A stretch of DNA of 64,000 nt from Treponema denticola ATCC 35405 (GTDB lineage: Bacteria; Spirochaetota; Spirochaetia; Treponematales; Treponemataceae), in contig NC_002967.9 of the NCBI RefSeq assembly GCF_000008185.1, positions 1 through 64,000 on the forward strand. Reading direction: 5' to 3'. Of this stretch, positions 60,163-64,000 are shown in pieces. Below the pieces are notes generated by a model. It did not search any database. It saw nothing but the letters and a program-made list of their open reading frames with translations, and was not told the origin of the DNA. Both the position numbers and the translations under genes were made by a program. Position 1 is the stretch's first letter. The number at the start of each line of letters is the position of its first letter.

Positions 60163-61350
60163 TTAGAAAGCCTGTTTTATAATTTCAAAAATATCGTGAT
60201 TTGCAAGCGGCCTTGGGCTATAGTTCATAAAACTTAAGCGGGCGGCATCTTCTGCAACAGGAACAAGAGATTCGATAGTTAAATCTATATCTTTTAAGCG
60301 TATAGGTAAATTAGCTTCAGCAAGCCTTCTTCTAATTTCCTCAACGCCGCGTTTTGCAACTTCGGCAGCATCTCCGCCTTCAAGCATGGTTTCACCCAAC
60401 ATTCTCGCTACGGCAACGGTCTTTGAAAGGCTTGAAGAAATCGCATCATTAATGACATGAGGAAGTAAAATCGTCGCAATAAGGGATTTTGAAATTCTAT
60501 ATCTTCCTCCCGCAGCAAGCGCTATGGCTGTTCCAAGTCCGGGTGCGGAAGCCGCAATTCCGATAGCGGAAAGACAAGCAGCTTGAGCCACAAGTTCTTC
60601 TCTGGGCATTCCGACAAGTTTTTCATGCTGAGGATCAAGGGAAATTAAAAATATCTCGACAGCCTTTCCCAAGATAGTTTCCGAAAAAAAGCTTCCCCTC
60701 GTCGAAACATAGGCTTCAAAGGTAGAACATAAACCTGCAAAAATCATTGAAGTCATTGCATTGGGCGCAAGACCTGCATATGTATTTGAATCAAAAATTA
60801 CAAGGTCGCATAAATCTTCTTTTATCTTTAATAAATTTACTGTTCTATTTCTGGAATCTACAATAAAACTGGAATTCCCAAATAAAAACGGATCACAGCA
60901 TGTCGTAGGAACTTGAATAAGAGGTAAGGACTCTGCCGTAATAGGTTCTCCTTCAATATATCTGTATACGGGTTTATCCTCATTATAAAGAGCGGCAATA
61001 GCCCTCCCTATGGCACATGCAGTCATATCTCCGCAGGCAATTACGCCTCTTATATGGGCTCCTCTGGCTAATGAAAGAGCTCTTTCTATAACCTCAGAAT
61101 CGGCGGTCTGCTCAAAACCGTTAAACACAAAAAGGGAGATATTTTTTTCTTCAAGAGATTTTCGAACCTTATCGACTAAACCCATATCTTCAAAAAAAGG
61201 GTCAACCACAAACATAAAATTATTCCCGAATTTTACGACTTCTTCACCGATGCGGGCAAGAGAATAGTTACCTAAAATAACCTTTGATGAAAGTTTAAAT
61301 ACAAAATCTGCCATCTTTTCAAATTCCTCTACAGAATAAATTTTCGGCAT
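60163..61350 (-). CDS. iron-containing-dehydrogenase-fold protein lacking its metal ligands
   Basis: 395 residues with the two-domain fold of the iron-containing alcohol/glycerol dehydrogenase family (GNYSLARIGEE at the start, GGRYRISKSLIATILLPHV near 281-299). Yet the family metal ligands are replaced: the Asp is Ala205 (MIFAGLCSTFEAYVS), the next His Ser209, and the two later His correspond to Thr274 (or Ile276) and Lys288. The GGGS dinucleotide loop is ACGD (about 105-108). It is probably not a metal dehydrogenase and may be a pseudoenzyme or bind another ligand. It leads the TrmH gene and diverges from fliQ. Confidence 0.75.
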   Translation of the reverse strand: MPKIYSVEEFEKMADFVFKLSSKVILGNYSLARIGEEVVKFGNNFMFVVDPFFEDMGLVDKVRKSLEEKNISLFVFNGFEQTADSEVIERALSLARGAHIRGVIACGDMTACAIGRAIAALYNEDKPVYRYIEGEPITAESLPLIQVPTTCCDPFLFGNSSFIVDSRNRTVNLLKIKEDLCDLVIFDSNTYAGLAPNAMTSMIFAGLCSTFEAYVSTRGSFFSETILGKAVEIFLISLDPQHEKLVGMPREELVAQAACLSAIGIAASAPGLGTAIALAAGGRYRISKSLIATILLPHVINDAISSSLSKTVAVARMLGETMLEGGDAAEVAKRGVEEIRRRLAEANLPIRLKDIDLTIESLVPVAEDAARLSFMNYSPRPLANHDIFEIIKQAF

Positions 61351-61382
61351 ATTTTTTTTAAACTTGAATTTTAATTGCAGCC

Positions 61383-61411
61383 TTGCAAAATATAGTATTT
61401 TTGTTTATAAT
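61383..61411 (+). promoter_or_regulatory. predicted promoter of the fliQ-fliR-flhB-flhA operon
   Basis: TTGCAA (61383-61388), 17 bp, TATAAT (61406-61411), followed by a short leader and GGAGGGG before the fliQ ATG at 61445. It is of sigma-70 rather than flagellar sigma-28 type. Confidence 0.65.
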
Positions 61412-61444
61412 GACAGAAAACCCTAGGTCATTATGGAGGGGACT

Positions 61445-61714
61445 ATGACTACAGGTACTATAGTTACTTTAATGCGTGAAGGTATAGGTATCATACTGAT
61501 GCTTTCCGCCCCCATCTTAGTTGCAGCTCTTTTAGTAGGCTTAATTGTTGCAATCTTTCAGGCGACTACCTCTATACAGGAACAGACGCTGACCTTTGTT
61601 CCTAAAATTTTAACTATTTTAGGAATGATTGCTCTTTTGGCAACTTGGATGATTACGGTGTTAAGGGAATATTTTGTTTCTTTAATGAATTTAATTCCGC
61701 AATTGGTAAGATAA
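61445..61714 (+). CDS. fliQ: flagellar export apparatus protein FliQ
   Basis: FliQ, with FliP and FliR, forms the export-gate core of the flagellar type III secretion system. The 89-residue protein has two hydrophobic hairpin helices separated by TTSIQEQTLTFVPKI, as expected. The frame opens 4 codons earlier, but the ATG at 61445 follows GGAGGGG and gives the standard length. fliP, usually the gene just before it, is absent; the operon here starts at fliQ with its own promoter. Confidence 0.95.
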   Translation: MTTGTIVTLMREGIGIILMLSAPILVAALLVGLIVAIFQATTSIQEQTLTFVPKILTILGMIALLATWMITVLREYFVSLMNLIPQLVR

Positions 61715-61732
61715 GGGGCATTCTATAAATAA

Positions 61733-62527
61733 ATGCAGCCCTTCGATTTTATCCTAGATAAAGAACCCATTTTTTTACTCGCAGCTGTCCGCATTTTTGC
61801 CATACTGATGACATCCCCTCTAATGTCAATGCGCAATGTTTCACGAATTGCAAAGGTTGCTCTTGCAGGCTTAACTGCATTTATGGTAACCCCCTATGCC
61901 TATCCCAACTTCGGAAATCTAAACGCCTTCAGTCTTGAGTATCTTCTTTTACTTCTTGGAGAAGGACTTATCGGTGTTTTAACCGGTTTTTTTATAAGCA
62001 TTTTATTTTCTACATTCAGCACGGCAGGACAGTTTTTTTCGTTCCAGATGGGCTTCGGGGCGTCGGGTGTTTTTGATGCCCTAGCTCAAGTTGAAAACCC
62101 CCTCGTAGGTCAATATTTTAACTTTATTGCAGTCCTTATCTTTTTACGCATAAACGGTTTCCAACGTCTTTTTTTAGGCGGAATAATGAAGAGCATTGAG
62201 CATGTAAACTGCTTTTTGTTTTTAGAAAGGCAGGAGGAGCTTTCAACTTATCTTTTAGGAGCAGTTGGAAATCTTTTTTTAAACGCAATGATAATTGCCC
62301 TGCCTGTTATGGGAACACTAATCTTAATTCACATAACAATGGGACTTTTAACAAAGGCAGCCCCTCAGATGAATTTGTTATCGGAAGGCTTCCCCATTAC
62401 TATTTTAACTGCCTTTTTTATTTTAGCCCTTGCTCTGCCTTTTTTTATAAACACCTTTGAAATTATTTTGGAAAAAGGCTTTTCGGATTTCTGGCGGCTT
62501 TTAGACAGTTTAGGGGGTACTAAATGA
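61733..62527 (+). CDS. fliR: flagellar export apparatus protein FliR
   Basis: FliR completes the export-gate ring with FliP and FliQ. 264 residues with about six hydrophobic segments and the usual features: LAAVRIFAILMTSPLMS at the start and the loop QMGFGASGVFDALAQVENPLVGQ around residues 106-127. Its stop overlaps the flhB start by 4 nt (ATGA), showing tight coupling. Length is normal. Confidence 0.94.
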   Translation: MQPFDFILDKEPIFLLAAVRIFAILMTSPLMSMRNVSRIAKVALAGLTAFMVTPYAYPNFGNLNAFSLEYLLLLLGEGLIGVLTGFFISILFSTFSTAGQFFSFQMGFGASGVFDALAQVENPLVGQYFNFIAVLIFLRINGFQRLFLGGIMKSIEHVNCFLFLERQEELSTYLLGAVGNLFLNAMIIALPVMGTLILIHITMGLLTKAAPQMNLLSEGFPITILTAFFILALALPFFINTFEIILEKGFSDFWRLLDSLGGTK

Positions 62528-63696
62528 TATCGGGAAAATCGCCCCTCCTTTACCGAAAATATTTTTCTCAAGAAGATCTCCTCCTCAATAAAACGATAGG
62601 CTTGCAATGGTTCGCTGCCGAAGATGAAGGCAGAACGGAAGACCCGACCGAATATAAGATACGCAAGGCCAGGGAAGAAGGAAGGGTTGCAAAAAGTCAG
62701 GACTTAAATGCTGCAATGGTTGTGCTGCTTCCCGTAATCAGCCTTATAATAATGGGGCCCTACATATTTAAATCTTTAATGCAGGTCATCGCCTTCTTTT
62801 TTGAACGCTGCACAACAGAAGATGTTGTAAACGGAACTTGGTTCAGGATTTTTGTTTTATACTTTTTTAAAACGGTTTTCCCGATAACGGGGGTAGCCCT
62901 AATTTCGGGAGTGTTGGGAAATATTATTCAAAACAGAGGCTTTTTATTTTCGACAAAACCTATTCAGCCCGATTTTAAAAGAGTTACTCCCAATTTTGCA
63001 AGGTTCTTTAAAAGAGCTCTATTTTCTGCCGAAGGGCTTTTTAATTTAGCCAAATCGCTTTTTAAGGTTGTCATTATAGGTTTTATAGGATATCTTGTTA
63101 TAAAAAACAATATTACAAAGATGATAGCCCTGCTTCAATCCGATTTTCCCAATTCGATAATTTTTATAGCAAAAACGGCGGCGCAAATATTGGTCTACGC
63201 CGCAGTCGCACTAGTTCTTTTAAGTATTCCCGACTACTTTTTTCAAAAACGTCAGTTTTCGGAATCTTTAAAAATGTCAAAAACGGAAGTAACCGATGAA
63301 TACAAAGAATTGGAAGGCGACCCGATGGTAAAGGCCCAAATAAACAGGCAGATGCAGGCAATCTTGCAAAAAACCGGTATAAAAAACGTTCCGGACGCCG
63401 ATGTTGTTATTACAAACCCTACCCATTATGCTGTTGCTCTTCAATGGAAACAAGGCATCATGCCTGCTCCTATGGTTATATCGAAGGGAGTTGATGCAAC
63501 AGCCCAAAACATAAAAAGAATTGCCCGGGAAAACAATATTCCTACGATTGAAAATGTTCCCCTAGCCCGAGCCCTTTACGCTAACGTAGATTTAGGACAG
63601 ATAATTCCAAGCGAGTACTATCAATCGCTTTCGATTATTTTCTTAAAAATTTACTCGATGAAAGAAAAAGAAATGTTAAGGAAAAGATGGAGGTAA
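62524..63696 (+). CDS. flhB: flagellar export switch protein FlhB
   Basis: FlhB switches the export substrate from rod-hook to filament proteins. 390 residues: a basic N-terminal segment with the family start DEGRTEDPTEYKIRKAREEG near 34-53, four membrane helices in the middle, and the C-terminal autocleavage motif NPTH (residues about 300-303) in VITNPTHYAVAL. The N-terminal extension before DEGRTEDPTE is about 20 residues longer than in E. coli and ends with a run of Gln-Trp-Phe. It overlaps fliR by 4 nt; flhA follows 8 bp after the stop. Confidence 0.95.
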   Translation: MISGKSPLLYRKYFSQEDLLLNKTIGLQWFAAEDEGRTEDPTEYKIRKAREEGRVAKSQDLNAAMVVLLPVISLIIMGPYIFKSLMQVIAFFFERCTTEDVVNGTWFRIFVLYFFKTVFPITGVALISGVLGNIIQNRGFLFSTKPIQPDFKRVTPNFARFFKRALFSAEGLFNLAKSLFKVVIIGFIGYLVIKNNITKMIALLQSDFPNSIIFIAKTAAQILVYAAVALVLLSIPDYFFQKRQFSESLKMSKTEVTDEYKELEGDPMVKAQINRQMQAILQKTGIKNVPDADVVITNPTHYAVALQWKQGIMPAPMVISKGVDATAQNIKRIARENNIPTIENVPLARALYANVDLGQIIPSEYYQSLSIIFLKIYSMKEKEMLRKRWR

Positions 63697-63704
63697 AACG
63701 ATAA

Positions 63705-64000
63705 ATGGCCGAAAACAGATTTTTTAAAGAAGTACCGAATGCCTTGGTAGCTATTGGAGCTATCATGGTAATATTTGTGATTATTATTCCTCTGCCTACA
63801 GCTCTTTTAGACTTTTTTATGGCACTGAATCTTATATTCAGTTTGATAATATTACTCATAGTTTTATTTGTAGATAAGCCTACGGAGTTTACGGTTTTTC
63901 CTTCATTGCTTTTAGTCTCCACCATATTCGGCCTTGCCCTAAACGTTTCGTCTACAAGGCTTATTCTAACATATGGAGAAAAATTTAACGGAAAGATGAT
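63705..64000 (+). CDS. flhA: flagellar export protein FlhA, 3' truncated by window end
   Basis: GGAGGT (63689-63694) precedes an ATG at 63705, and the frame stays open to the window edge (98 codons). It shows the FlhA start: a short polar segment, then hydrophobic helices, VPNALVAIGAIMVIF, TALLDFFMALNLIFSLIILL and PSLLLVSTIFGLALNVSSTRLIL. This is the central pore-lining protein of the export gate, with its large cytoplasmic domain still to come beyond 64000. It is the fourth gene of the fliQRB operon. Confidence 0.95.
   Translation, partial: MAENRFFKEVPNALVAIGAIMVIFVIIIPLPTALLDFFMALNLIFSLIILLIVLFVDKPTEFTVFPSLLLVSTIFGLALNVSSTRLILTYGEKFNGKM

Overview
The window reads as a piece of an oral Treponema chromosome, very close to Treponema denticola. 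The support is low-to-moderate GC, genes packed on both strands with no long co-directional blocks, spirochaete flagellar export genes (fliQ-fliR-flhB-flhA), Treponema-style exported lipoproteins and a eukaryote-like cholinephosphotransferase. From memory, the order dnaA, gyrB ... peroxiredoxin ... cholinephosphotransferase ... LytTR/histidine-kinase pair fits the first about 35 genes of T. denticola. The species call is inference from gene content and order; no database was searched.

Layout. 1-10 kb: dnaA (leftward) and gyrB (rightward) diverge, followed by a paired membrane-protein locus (DUF5058 type), a threonine aldolase and a large SWIM/SNF2 ATPase. 10-18 kb: an Rpn-type PD-(D/E)XK nuclease, a copper ATPase with a CopZ-like domain fused at its C-terminus, a cytidylate-kinase-like/BON protein, a Nudix hydrolase, a peroxiredoxin behind an apparent sigma-54 promoter with three upstream dyads, and cstA. 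18-28 kb: folD, an envelope beta-barrel and lipoprotein, rarA, an M42 peptidase, a LysM lipoprotein, fhs, glyS and cholinephosphotransferase. 28-42 kb: nagZ and acetyltransferases, tRNA-Cys, TraB and DHH proteins, an ABC exporter pair with a decayed copy of its 3' end, an Lgt-family protein, the atcR/atcS two-component operon, and an AbrB/PIN toxin-antitoxin locus. 43-52 kb: fabF with an insertion sequence just outside its promoter, an acyl-CoA synthetase, birA, pta, a TPR protein and an Lsa-type ABC-F protein. 53-60 kb: a third ABC exporter, a histidine-degradation pair, a 110-bp tandem repeat and a second Rpn nuclease. 60-64 kb: a TrmH methyltransferase, a dehydrogenase-fold protein without its metal ligands, and divergently fliQ-fliR-flhB-flhA (flhA runs off the end).

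How the genes connect. HutI and the formiminotetrahydrofolate cyclodeaminase release methenyl-THF from histidine; FolD opens it to 10-formyl-THF, and Fhs running backwards can recover ATP, so three separate loci form one plausible energy route. CDP-choline-type phosphatidylcholine synthesis, FabF, the acyl-CoA synthetase, BirA and Pta cover lipid and acetyl metabolism.

Most striking regulatory reading. At five genes (dnaA, SNF2, copA, fhs and a 152-residue hypothetical) a -35/-10 pair at 17-18 bp spacing ends only 6-8 nt before an ATG that has no Shine-Dalgarno sequence, which predicts leaderless mRNAs. These promoters also fix the start codons of copA, fhs and SNF2. The peroxiredoxin promoter instead has -24/-12 architecture with three tandem dyads upstream, which predicts enhancer-dependent control. 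All promoter calls were made by eye.
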